Of a DNA stretch of 64,000 bases, positions 15,238 to 24,139 are shown in pieces. How positions within the stretch are numbered: position 1 is the stretch's first letter; the number at the start of each line of letters is the position of its first letter. The notes beneath the pieces are model-generated. The model did no database searches, had not been told where the DNA came from, and was given only the letters and a program-made list of their open reading frames with translations. The translations under genes and the position numbers were made by a program. Source of the DNA: Cohnella herbarum (GTDB lineage: Bacteria > Bacillota > Bacilli > Paenibacillales > Paenibacillaceae); the NCBI RefSeq assembly GCF_012849095.1, contig NZ_CP051680.1:1054001-1118000 (forward strand), read 5' to 3'.

Positions 15238-16680
15238 GTGGTTAATAGGTCGGAAGCGGGTACCTTGTGGATCTATTGCGGCAAGAGCGGGAATAGAAGA
15301 TCGGCTCTAGAGCGATTAGAGCTTCCCGAAATACGCGATCTCCGGCTCGCGAAGCCGAACGACTGCGTGATGATCGTCGGAGAATCCGAGGGCGCGGCTG
15401 TCGGTTCCATGAACCCGGTCGTTTCGTCCGTATCCCCTTGGCTCATGAACGCTGCCGCTTCCAGAGTCGCCTCATTGCCGCGCGAGGAGTTGGAACGGCG
15501 CTTGCGAAGGGAGGGCTTGCCAGCAAGATTCGGTGCAGGGAAGCGGGACGGAACGCCGATCTCGGTATCGGTATGGGGGCGCGCAGCCATTGAAATGAGA
15601 CGCGTATTCCCGAATGCCAAAAAATTTAATGACGTAAAATATAAACGAAATCTTTGGGATAAGTCCGAAATCACTAGCGAGCATGCCATTTGGAAACCCG
15701 CCGAAAAACTATCCGTTCGCGCGCTGTACATGTTAGGGCTTGATTACGGTCAAGTCGATTTGTTACTAACCGAAGGCGGGAAACTTAGCATTACCGGAGT
15801 ATCGCCATTCCTGAAAGAGGCGAGAGAAGAAGTTATCCCTACCCTTCATGAAGTCATACGCGGTTTCTCGGCCGTTTGGGCCGAGGAGACGTCGAATGGC
15901 GTTCGGGCAAAGCTCGGAGCCGACCCCGAATTCGTGCTGCTTTCGCCGGAAGGGCGGGTCGTCCCGGCTACTCGTTATTTTACGCCAGAAGGAGACACGG
16001 GAGCCGATTCCGTCCGGATTCGCGGCGAGAAACGCTGGCCGTTGGTCGAACTAAGGCCTAGACCGACTCTCTATCCGGAAAGCTTGACCTCGGACGTGAG
16101 AAGATTGCTTCAAGTCGCCGCCGAGCGTACGATAGGGAGCTCCCTCACTTGGAAAGCCGGAGCTTTACCCGTTCCCGGATTGCCGCTCGGCGGGCACGTC
16201 CATCTCAGCGGAGTGGCTTTGACGAACGAGCGGTTACGCGCGCTCGACAATGCCCTAGCGTTGCCGCTGCGTCTGCTAGAACCGCGAGAGGCCGCGCGAA
16301 GACGTCCTCGATACGGCTTCCTCGGTGACGCTAGAAGCCAGTCGCATGGAGGTTTCGAATATCGGACGCCGCCGAGTTGGCTTGTTTCTCCGCGGCTTGC
16401 GCTGGGGGCATTCGCCCTTGCCAAAGTCGCCGCGGAACATTCCCGGGAACTCGCATCGGACCGACCGCTGGATGAAGAGCGATATCGGGATGCTTTCTAT
16501 CAAGGCGATCGTACGTTATTATTGGTAGCTATGGAACGGGTTCGACAAGTATTGGCTCGCACGAACGGTTATCTCGCTTATCGCGAGCCGATCGATTTTC
16601 TGTTCGATTCGATCGAACGAGGAAGAAGCTGGGACGAGAGCAGCGATATCCGGTTGAAGTGGCGAATCCCGATTCTTTAA
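15238..16680 (+). CDS. Putative amidoligase (COOH-NH2 ligase type 2) with ATP-grasp-like N-terminal region
   Basis: A 480-aa protein. Residues from about 225 match the phage phiEco32-type COOH-NH2 ligase (glutamine-synthetase/GCS fold): LGADPEFVLLS, then VELRPRPTLYPE, then GGHVHLSG, the expected ATP/metal and substrate motifs. The N-terminal half contains ALYMLGLDYGQVDLLLTEGG, like the end of ATP-grasp domains, but the usual catalytic EVN is replaced by ITGVS, so it is probably degenerate. The start is GTG with AAGGGGGA 6 nt upstream. Its position after cotE suggests, but does not prove, a sporulation role such as isopeptide-type modification of a coat component. The substrate is unknown. Confidence 0.82.
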   Translation: MVNRSEAGTLWIYCGKSGNRRSALERLELPEIRDLRLAKPNDCVMIVGESEGAAVGSMNPVVSSVSPWLMNAAASRVASLPREELERRLRREGLPARFGAGKRDGTPISVSVWGRAAIEMRRVFPNAKKFNDVKYKRNLWDKSEITSEHAIWKPAEKLSVRALYMLGLDYGQVDLLLTEGGKLSITGVSPFLKEAREEVIPTLHEVIRGFSAVWAEETSNGVRAKLGADPEFVLLSPEGRVVPATRYFTPEGDTGADSVRIRGEKRWPLVELRPRPTLYPESLTSDVRRLLQVAAERTIGSSLTWKAGALPVPGLPLGGHVHLSGVALTNERLRALDNALALPLRLLEPREAARRRPRYGFLGDARSQSHGGFEYRTPPSWLVSPRLALGAFALAKVAAEHSRELASDRPLDEERYRDAFYQGDRTLLLVAMERVRQVLARTNGYLAYREPIDFLFDSIERGRSWDESSDIRLKWRIPIL

Positions 16681-16724
16681 GACGGTCGTTGTTATGCCAG
16701 GTTGTCTAGAATGAAAACAAGCTT

Positions 16725-17858
16725 TTGTGTAGTTTCCCGCTTTTGTTGGACAAGCTTAATTTAACAGTTACTTATTCGAGAGGTGCGAGGGCGATCAAGA
16801 ATTCAGAGACGGGGCAAGTACCGGGGGAAAAGCCGGATATCGGCCGCAGGAAAAAAGAACATATCGAGATATGCCTGCATGAAGACGTGGAAGGCAGGGG
16901 TGAAGGAACGGGATTCGATAGGTATAGATTCCGTCATCTCGCGCTACCCGAAGTCAACTTTAACGGAATCGATACTTCAACCCAATTCCTTAATCGCAAG
17001 TTAAGAGTTCCGTTCATGGTCAGTTCCATGACCGGCGGAACGGACGAAGCCGGCCGAATAAACGTGAGATTGGCGGAAGCCGCGGAACGCAAAGGCTGGG
17101 CGATGGGACTCGGTTCGCTTCGCGCGGCGATCGCTAATCCTTCTACCGCGCGGAGTTATCAAGTCCGTCAACATGCGCCTAACGTACCGCTGCTGGCGAA
17201 TTTGGGCGCGGTTCAGTTAAACTACGGCTTCGGAATCGAGGAATGCCGCAGAGCGGTACAAATGACGGATGCCGATGCGCTCGTCTTGCATTTGAACGGT
17301 TTGCAGGAATTGTTCCAGAACGAAGGGGATAACAATTTCGGCGGGCTATTGAATAAGATCGAGCGCTTATGTCGCGAAGCCGAATTTCCGATCGGCGTGA
17401 AAGAGGTCGGATGGGGAATCGACGGAGATACCGCAAGCAAGCTGGCTGACGCGGGGGTATCGTTCATCGACGTTGCGGGCGCGGGCGGCACCTCTTGGAT
17501 CGAAGTCGAAAAGCACCGTTCCGCAAATCACTTAACGCGCGAGGCCGCCAAGGCGTTCGAGGACTGGGGAACGCCGACCGCGGAATGCATCGCGGAGACG
17601 AGGGCGGCGGTACCGGATGCTTACGTGATCGGGAGCGGAGGGTTGGCGAACGGCGTGGATGCCGCGAAAGCGATCGCCCTCGGCGCCGACTTGGCTTCCT
17701 TCGGCAGATCTCTGCTTGCTCCCGCGCTACATTCCGCGGAACGGTTGTCGGAACTGTTCGATAGGCTGGAATTCGAGCTGAAAGCAGCGATGTTCGGTAT
17801 CGGCGCCGCCAATATGAGCCAGTTAAGCCGGACGGAACGGTTGCTGAGAATGAACTAG
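16725..17858 (+). CDS. fni: Type 2 isopentenyl-diphosphate delta-isomerase
   Basis: FMN- and NADPH-dependent enzyme converting IPP to DMAPP in isoprenoid synthesis. Recognised by RKKEHIEICL near the N-terminus, VPFMVSSMTGGT, GLGSLRAA, LANLGAVQL, LHLNGLQELFQNEGD, GVKEVGWG, VAGAGGTSW and IGSGGLANG, all in the family order. The start is uncertain: the open frame begins at a TTG at 16725 without a good ribosome site, about 40 residues before the conserved RKKEHI, and no in-frame ATG or GTG lies between. A rare start codon or a sequencing slip upstream is possible. The conserved core is complete. Confidence 0.88.
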   Translation: MCSFPLLLDKLNLTVTYSRGARAIKNSETGQVPGEKPDIGRRKKEHIEICLHEDVEGRGEGTGFDRYRFRHLALPEVNFNGIDTSTQFLNRKLRVPFMVSSMTGGTDEAGRINVRLAEAAERKGWAMGLGSLRAAIANPSTARSYQVRQHAPNVPLLANLGAVQLNYGFGIEECRRAVQMTDADALVLHLNGLQELFQNEGDNNFGGLLNKIERLCREAEFPIGVKEVGWGIDGDTASKLADAGVSFIDVAGAGGTSWIEVEKHRSANHLTREAAKAFEDWGTPTAECIAETRAAVPDAYVIGSGGLANGVDAAKAIALGADLASFGRSLLAPALHSAERLSELFDRLEFELKAAMFGIGAANMSQLSRTERLLRMN

Positions 17859-17901
17859 CCATATCTTTTTGGACACGAACTGTCCCGGCACAATTCATTT
17901 T

Positions 17902-17910
17902 TGGTATAAT
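17902..17910 (+). promoter_or_regulatory. Extended -10 promoter before mutS
   Basis: TGGTATAAT, a perfect TGn-extended -10, lies 48 bp before the mutS ATG. No clear -35 at 17 bp. Likely start of the mutS-S41 protease-mutL transcript. Confidence 0.5.
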
Positions 17911-17958
17911 GAGATATTGAACTTGTTAGCCACTGCTTATGATACCGGGAGGAAGACC

Positions 17959-20664
17959 ATGGCTGGATATACCCCCATGATGGAACAATATTTATCGGTG
18001 AAGGCGACCGCGAAGGATGCTTTGCTGTTTTTTCGCCTTGGCGATTTCTATGAAATGTTTTTCGAGGATGCGATAACCGCCTCGAGGGAGTTGGAAATTA
18101 CGTTAACGGGTCGGGGAGCCGGGCAAGAAGAACGGATTCCGATGTGCGGAGTTCCCCATCATGCCGCGGAAGGTTATATCGCTCGACTAATCGACAAAGG
18201 CTACAAAGTTGCCGTCTGCGAACAGGTGGAAGATCCGGCGAGCGCGAAGGGCGTCGTGAAACGCGAGATCGTTCGGATCGTTACGCCGGGGACGGTCATG
18301 GATTCGAAAATGCTCGGAGACGCCTCGAACAATTTTATCGTGGGCGCCGCTCGGCAAAGCGCGAGAGTCGGGATCGCGGCTTGCGATTTGACGACGGGTG
18401 AACTGTACGTGACCTCTTTCGCGGAATCGAACGAAGCCGTCAAAAATATCATGAACGTCTACAGGCCGTCGGAAGCCGTCGGCGACGAAGCTTCGATCGC
18501 CGCGATTAACGCGGATCTAAATCCAACGTCGCGCGCCGTCCTCACTACTGTGCGGGAAGAAGCGGATCTGAGGAGATTGGCCGATCAATTTCCGGAAGAA
18601 CCGTGGAGCGTGCACGAACCCGTAAGGCAGCAAGCGGTAGCGCGCTTAATCTCTTATTTGGATGAAACGCAGAAGAGGTCGCTCACCCATCTACGTTCTA
18701 TCAAAGCTTACGATTCGGAATCCTATATGTCCTTGGACGCTTTCACTAGGCGAAACCTTGAACTTACGGAAACCGTACGCGATCGCTCGCGCAAAGGTTC
18801 GTTGCTTTCTCTACTAGACCGCACGCGGACGGCGATGGGCGCTAGACTGCTTAAGCGTTGGATCGATCAGCCCTTGCTTAACCAGGCGGAAGCGGAACGC
18901 AGATTGGATGCCGTAGAGGCGTTGCACGGCGATTGGATCAAACGCAAGGAGCTTCGAGACGATCTCGGCGAGGTGTACGACTTAGAAAGACTCGCCGGGA
19001 GAATCGCGTACGGAACGGCGAACGCGAGAGATTTGAACGCGCTGAAAAATTCGTTGAAGCGTATTCCGGCTATCCAGCAATCTTGCCGGGGATTAAACGC
19101 GACGCCGCTTAACGCTCTCGCGGACCGAATGGATTCCTGCGACGATATCGCCCAAGCGATCGAACTCGCGATCGCGGACGAGCCTCCGGTGACGCTGAAG
19201 GACGGAGGAATCATTCGTCCCGGCTATGACAAAAAGCTGGACGAGCTTCGCGAGGCCAGCCAGAACGGCAAGCAATGGATCGCCGAATTGGAGCGCCAGG
19301 AGCGGGAAGCTACGGGCATTAAATCGCTCAAGATCGGTTTCAACAAAGTGTTCGGCTACTATTTGGAAGTGACCCGGGCGAATCTCGTAAATCTGCCCGA
19401 AGGCAGATACGAGAGGAAGCAGACGCTTGCGAACGCCGAGAGATACGTTACGCCGGAGCTTAAAGAGAAGGAAGCGCTCATATTAGAAGCAGAAGATCGC
19501 ATGTTCGATCTGGAGTACGAGAGCTTCATTGCTTTGCGGGACAGCATCGCGGGCCAGATGGCAAGATTGCAACGGCTAGCGGAGAGCATTGCCGCGCTCG
19601 ACGTGCTTCAAGCGTTCGCGGAGGCGAGCGCGGAACGCAGATATGCCCGTCCTAGCTGGACGGATGGCGACGGATACGATCTGACAATCGAGGACGGCCG
19701 TCACCCGGTCGTGGAATCGGTGAACGAGAACGGCGTATTCATCGCTAACGAAACGTCGTTAACGGCTTCCGAGGGTTCCATCCTGCTCATTACGGGGCCG
19801 AACATGGCGGGTAAGAGCACGTACATGCGTCAAGTGGCCATGATCTGCCTGATGGCGCAGATCGGTTGCTTCGTTCCGGCGAAGCGGGCGGTGTTGCCGT
19901 TCGTGGATCGCATCTTTACGCGAATCGGGGCGGCGGACGATCTCGTCGGCGGACAAAGCACGTTCATGGTCGAGATGAAGGACATTCAAGTGATGACGGA
20001 ACAAGCAACGAAGAGAAGTTTGATCATCATCGACGAGCTTGGACGCGGTACTTCGACGGACGAGGGGATGGCGATCGCCCAATCGGTAATCGAATACGTA
20101 CATAATCATATCGGCTGCAAAGCGCTCGTCTCGACCCATTTTCACGAATTGGCTCATCTGGAGCAATCTTTAACGGGGTTAAGGAATGGATGCATGGCCG
20201 TCAAAGAAAGCGCCGACGGAGTCACTTTCCTGCGGAAGCTCGTGCCCGGCGCCGCGGATTCCAGCTACGGGATCTATTGCGCGCAGCTGGCGGGGTTGCC
20301 CGAGACGATCGTATCGCGGGCATATACGTTGCTGAACGAACATGGATCGTTCGAGATCGGACTTACTCCCGATCGGGCGGTCGTGAAGGAAACGGCGGCG
20401 GCTTATACGGATTCCGCGGTTAGGACACCTCCGGTGATTGTTGCGCCAGCACCAGCACCAGCCTCAGCTCCAGCTCAAGACGTCGTTCAGTTGGCTATGT
20501 TCGGCGAACCCGCGCCTGCGGTCAAATCTTCGAAATCGACCGCGAACGATAAGCTGTTGGACAAGCTTCGCAAGCTTGACGTCATGAGAATGACGCCGAT
20601 GCAAGCGTTGGAATGGTTAAACGACGCGAGGAACCAATTGACGGAAAGCGGGGAACATACATGA
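17959..20664 (+). CDS. mutS: DNA mismatch repair protein MutS
   Basis: A 901-aa mismatch-recognition ATPase. Start ATG 17959 with GGGAGG upstream. The mismatch-binding domain has the Phe-x-Glu wedge motif (FYEMFFEDA, with its Phe about 30 residues from the start). The ATPase has Walker A GPNMAGKST (about 613), the FTRIGAADD and GQSTFMVEM segments, and Walker B IIIDELGRGTSTDEG. A Pro/Ala low-complexity linker (about residues 828-842) precedes a QLAMFGE beta-clamp-like motif and the C-terminal helical segment. Its stop overlaps the start of the S41 protease gene by 4 bp (ATGA), so the genes are co-translated; mutL follows. Confidence 0.98.
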   Translation: MAGYTPMMEQYLSVKATAKDALLFFRLGDFYEMFFEDAITASRELEITLTGRGAGQEERIPMCGVPHHAAEGYIARLIDKGYKVAVCEQVEDPASAKGVVKREIVRIVTPGTVMDSKMLGDASNNFIVGAARQSARVGIAACDLTTGELYVTSFAESNEAVKNIMNVYRPSEAVGDEASIAAINADLNPTSRAVLTTVREEADLRRLADQFPEEPWSVHEPVRQQAVARLISYLDETQKRSLTHLRSIKAYDSESYMSLDAFTRRNLELTETVRDRSRKGSLLSLLDRTRTAMGARLLKRWIDQPLLNQAEAERRLDAVEALHGDWIKRKELRDDLGEVYDLERLAGRIAYGTANARDLNALKNSLKRIPAIQQSCRGLNATPLNALADRMDSCDDIAQAIELAIADEPPVTLKDGGIIRPGYDKKLDELREASQNGKQWIAELERQEREATGIKSLKIGFNKVFGYYLEVTRANLVNLPEGRYERKQTLANAERYVTPELKEKEALILEAEDRMFDLEYESFIALRDSIAGQMARLQRLAESIAALDVLQAFAEASAERRYARPSWTDGDGYDLTIEDGRHPVVESVNENGVFIANETSLTASEGSILLITGPNMAGKSTYMRQVAMICLMAQIGCFVPAKRAVLPFVDRIFTRIGAADDLVGGQSTFMVEMKDIQVMTEQATKRSLIIIDELGRGTSTDEGMAIAQSVIEYVHNHIGCKALVSTHFHELAHLEQSLTGLRNGCMAVKESADGVTFLRKLVPGAADSSYGIYCAQLAGLPETIVSRAYTLLNEHGSFEIGLTPDRAVVKETAAAYTDSAVRTPPVIVAPAPAPASAPAQDVVQLAMFGEPAPAVKSSKSTANDKLLDKLRKLDVMRMTPMQALEWLNDARNQLTESGEHT

Positions 20665-22082
20665 ACTCGATCAGAAGATTACGCCTTATATTTTCGTTCG
20701 TACTTGCCTTAGCTCTGATTGCAACGGGGGCGCCGGCCGCGCTTGGAGCCACCACGGATCAAGTGGAGGAAGTTCGCGAGCTTCTCGAGCAATACCATCT
20801 GAGCAAGCCTAACGAAGAAGCGTTAACCGACAAAGAAATCGAAGCGATGGTCAAAACGTTAGACGACCCTTATACGCAATACTTCGACAACGAGCAATGG
20901 GAATCTTTTAATTCTTCATTAGAGCAAACGTTCGTAGGAATCGGAATCGTCATGGTCGAAGAAGACGGTGCCGTATACGTCGAAGACGTGATTTCCGGCA
21001 GCCCGGCGGAAACCGCGGGCGTACAGCCCGGAGACCTGCTTGTCGGCTCCGGCAGCAAATCGTTCAAAGGAAAATCCACGGCGGAAATTCAGAAAGAGCT
21101 TCTTGGGGAAGCGGGCACGGAAGTCGCCCTTAGCATCTCCCGCGGAGGCAAAGCCTTGAAATTCAAAATTACCCGCAAGAAGGTACAGATGCCGGTCGTT
21201 ACGACGAAGATGCTCGAGAAAGGCGTCGGATACCTCGCATTGTCCGGGTTTACCATGGATGCGGGTACCAAAGTGAAAGAAGAATTGGAGAAGCTCGAGA
21301 AGAACGGATTAACGTCGCTGGTCTTCGATCTACGCAACAACGGGGGCGGCTATGTGGATGCCGCCAAAGAAATAGCCGGTTTGTTCGTGGAGGAAGGCGT
21401 TCTCGCCCATCTTCGCGATCGGGACGGCGTCGATCATCCGCTGGATATTAGCGGGTCCGTTAAGCCGTATTCCGTTGTCATGCTCGTTAACGGCAACTCG
21501 GCAAGCGCCTCGGAACTGCTATCGGGCGCCCTTCAGGAGTACGGTGTCGCTAAGCTCGTCGGTACGAAGACGTACGGCAAAGGCGTCGTGCAATCGATTA
21601 TTCCCGTCCAGAGCGGCGGTATGTTGAAGGTGACGATTCAAGAGTATTATACTCCGACGGGCAAGAAAGTGGACAAAGTCGGCTTAACGCCCAATCTCGT
21701 ATTAAACGGAGCCGCGCAACAATTAATCGGAGCGTTCCGATTGGCGGGCGGACAGAAACTGTCGCTTACGGCCAGCAAAGGCATATTAACGATCAATGGG
21801 GTCCGAATGGCTCAACCGGATGCGGCTTGGAAGGATAAGTCCACTTGGTTCCTGAATCTCAAGCTGGCCTCGTCGATCATCGGCGCTAAGCTGACTTACG
21901 ATTCCAAGAAACATACGTATACACTGACTAAAGGCGACGAAGTTCAAACGATCAAGACGAACGATTCTCGTCTGAAGATCAAGGATGGACAATCGAACAT
22001 CGACGTCAGTTTGTTGAAAAAATGGTTTGCCGGGTTTACCTACTCTGCCGCGGGAGAGACGATCAAGTTAGCCGCGAGCTAG
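20661..22082 (+). CDS. S41-family C-terminal processing protease with PDZ and copper-amine-oxidase-like domain
   Basis: A 473-aa secreted or membrane-associated serine protease. Start at ATG 20661, which overlaps the mutS stop (ATGA); upstream in-frame residues belong to mutS sequence. It has a signal peptide (about 1-28), a PDZ domain (about 85-175: VGIGIVMVEEDGAVYV, SPAETAGVQPGDLL) and an S41 catalytic core with NGNSASASE (Ser nucleophile) and GTKTYGKGVVQ (Lys). The C-terminal 100 aa resemble the copper amine oxidase N-terminal-like repeat common in secreted Paenibacillus proteins (ILTINGVRM). A protease inserted between mutS and mutL is unusual; nothing suggests a role in repair. Confidence 0.9.
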   Translation: MNSIRRLRLIFSFVLALALIATGAPAALGATTDQVEEVRELLEQYHLSKPNEEALTDKEIEAMVKTLDDPYTQYFDNEQWESFNSSLEQTFVGIGIVMVEEDGAVYVEDVISGSPAETAGVQPGDLLVGSGSKSFKGKSTAEIQKELLGEAGTEVALSISRGGKALKFKITRKKVQMPVVTTKMLEKGVGYLALSGFTMDAGTKVKEELEKLEKNGLTSLVFDLRNNGGGYVDAAKEIAGLFVEEGVLAHLRDRDGVDHPLDISGSVKPYSVVMLVNGNSASASELLSGALQEYGVAKLVGTKTYGKGVVQSIIPVQSGGMLKVTIQEYYTPTGKKVDKVGLTPNLVLNGAAQQLIGAFRLAGGQKLSLTASKGILTINGVRMAQPDAAWKDKSTWFLNLKLASSIIGAKLTYDSKKHTYTLTKGDEVQTIKTNDSRLKIKDGQSNIDVSLLKKWFAGFTYSAAGETIKLAAS

Positions 22083-22132
22083 AATAGCCTTATTAACAGA
22101 TGGGCGTCATCGTCCCGAAGGAGTGAGTCGGC

Positions 22133-24139
22133 ATGGGGATCATTCGCCCGCTTGATGAACATTTAGCGAATCAGATCGCGGCCGGAGAGGTGGTTGAACG
22201 GCCGGCTTCCGTACTGAAGGAATTAATCGAGAACGCCGTCGACGCGGGATCGACGCGCGTCGACGTATCGGCGGAAGAGGGCGGCCTTAACCTGCTTAGG
22301 GTAGCGGACGATGGCAGCGGCATTCAGCCGGACGATATGCTGCTCGCCTTTCAGCGTCACGCGACGAGCAAAATATCGAGCGGCAAGGATCTGTTTCAGA
22401 TCGCGACGCTCGGATTCCGGGGCGAAGCGTTGCCCAGTATCGCGGCCGTTGCCAAAGTTAAATGCGTAAGCGCGACCGATGATAGCGGGTTAGGCAGACT
22501 GCTTGAAATCGAAGGCGGCAATATGCTGGCCAATCGCGATACGAACGCTCCTAAGGGCACGGAAATGGTTGTTAAGGATTTATTCTACAACACGCCGGCA
22601 AGACTGAAATACATGAAGACGATCCAGACGGAGCTGGGCCATCTGTCCGACGTCGTCTATCGTCAAGCGCTCGCCCGCCCCGACATCGCGTTCACTTTTT
22701 CCCACAACGGGAATTTGTTGCTTCGAACGCCGGGGAACGGCGATCTCCGCCAAGTCGTGGCCGCCATATACGGAACGGCTTCGGCGAAAGCGATGATCGC
22801 CGTCAATGAAGAAAGTCCCGACTATACCCTAATCGGGCTGACTGCCATGCCAACGGAAACGAGAGCGAACCGCAACGCGGTCACCGTTCTGGTCAACGGA
22901 CGATATGTCCGCAGCCAGGCGGTCGCTCAGCCTCTGCTTCAGGCTTACCATACGTTGCTGCCGCTGCACCGTTATCCGCTAACCGTGCTCGATCTGAAGA
23001 TGCATCCTACGCTGGTGGACGTGAACGTTCACCCCGCTAAGTTGGAAGTCAGGTTCAGCAAGGAAAACGAATTGCGGGCATTCGTCGAAAGCGCGATTAA
23101 GAAAGCCTTAAGCACCGAAGCTTATATCCCGTCAGGAGCGGCTGTGCGAGCGCCTAAGACGAATACGTGGGTGCAGGATCAGATCCGTTTCCAAGTTCCC
23201 GCCGTGGAGCCTTCGCTTAAACCGGTATCTTCGGAACTGGCGGCAGCGTCGGAGCTCGAAGCGATGGAGTCCCTCATTGCCGAAACAAAAGCCGGATACG
23301 CAAGTCCTTCGTTCTTCCCGTCAAATCAATCCGACAACTATGCGGCTCTGAATGATCCGATAGAGAGGACTGCCAATCCTTCCAAGCCCTATAACGGCTC
23401 GAAAGATTCGTACTCCTCCAATAAACCCGGCACATCTTACGGCTCGGATAATTCGGGAGGGTCGCCGTGGGCGGAGAAACCGGTCGTGGAGAAAGTTCCG
23501 GAACAGATTTGGAAATCGGCTTTTGCCGTTCCGGACGTTCAGCCGCGAGTTCCGGAGTTTCCGGAGCTTAGCTGGATCGGACAACTGCATGGAACCTATA
23601 TCGTCGCCCAGAACGTGAACGGCTTATACTTGATCGATCAGCACGCCGCGCACGAACGCATTCACTACGAATTCTACTACGATAAATTCGGACGCCCGGA
23701 GGAAGCCAGCCAAGAGCTGCTTCTTCCCGTAACGTTGGAGTTCGCTCCGGACGAATGCGCGGTTCTGCGCGGGCGATTGGCCGCTTTCGAGAGCGCGGGC
23801 GTATACATGGAGGATTTCGGCGGCAATACCTTTATTATCCGCGCGGTGCCTCATTGGTTTCCCGGAGGCGACGAGGCGGCGGTCGTACGCGAAATGGCGG
23901 AATGGATCATTCAAGAACGAAGCGTCGATCTGCACGCGTTGCGGGAGAAGGCGGCGATTATGTGCTCCTGTAAAGCCTCCATTAAAGCGAATCAAGCTTT
24001 AACGAGGGAGTCGGGCGAGAAGCTGTTGCAACGCTTGGCGGCTTGCCGTCAACCGTACACATGCCCGCATGGACGACCTATCGTCGTGAGCTTTAGTACT
24101 TACGAGCTGGAGAAAATGTTTAAGCGGGTGACGTCTTGA
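22133..24139 (+). CDS. mutL: DNA mismatch repair protein MutL
   Basis: A 668-aa GHKL ATPase and endonuclease acting with MutS. The N-terminal ATPase shows the E-N-V-D-A-G motif (KELIENAVDAGSTRV), DDGSGI and GFRGEAL. The variable Ser/Asn-rich linker is about residues 350-470. The C-terminal nuclease has DQHAAHERIHYE (Asp502 onward), CSCKASIKANQ and CPHGRP, the metal-binding set of the nicking type of MutL found in organisms without MutH. The ATG has GGAG upstream. Its stop overlaps the next gene's TTG start (TTGA). Confidence 0.98.
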   Translation: MGIIRPLDEHLANQIAAGEVVERPASVLKELIENAVDAGSTRVDVSAEEGGLNLLRVADDGSGIQPDDMLLAFQRHATSKISSGKDLFQIATLGFRGEALPSIAAVAKVKCVSATDDSGLGRLLEIEGGNMLANRDTNAPKGTEMVVKDLFYNTPARLKYMKTIQTELGHLSDVVYRQALARPDIAFTFSHNGNLLLRTPGNGDLRQVVAAIYGTASAKAMIAVNEESPDYTLIGLTAMPTETRANRNAVTVLVNGRYVRSQAVAQPLLQAYHTLLPLHRYPLTVLDLKMHPTLVDVNVHPAKLEVRFSKENELRAFVESAIKKALSTEAYIPSGAAVRAPKTNTWVQDQIRFQVPAVEPSLKPVSSELAAASELEAMESLIAETKAGYASPSFFPSNQSDNYAALNDPIERTANPSKPYNGSKDSYSSNKPGTSYGSDNSGGSPWAEKPVVEKVPEQIWKSAFAVPDVQPRVPEFPELSWIGQLHGTYIVAQNVNGLYLIDQHAAHERIHYEFYYDKFGRPEEASQELLLPVTLEFAPDECAVLRGRLAAFESAGVYMEDFGGNTFIIRAVPHWFPGGDEAAVVREMAEWIIQERSVDLHALREKAAIMCSCKASIKANQALTRESGEKLLQRLAACRQPYTCPHGRPIVVSFSTYELEKMFKRVTS

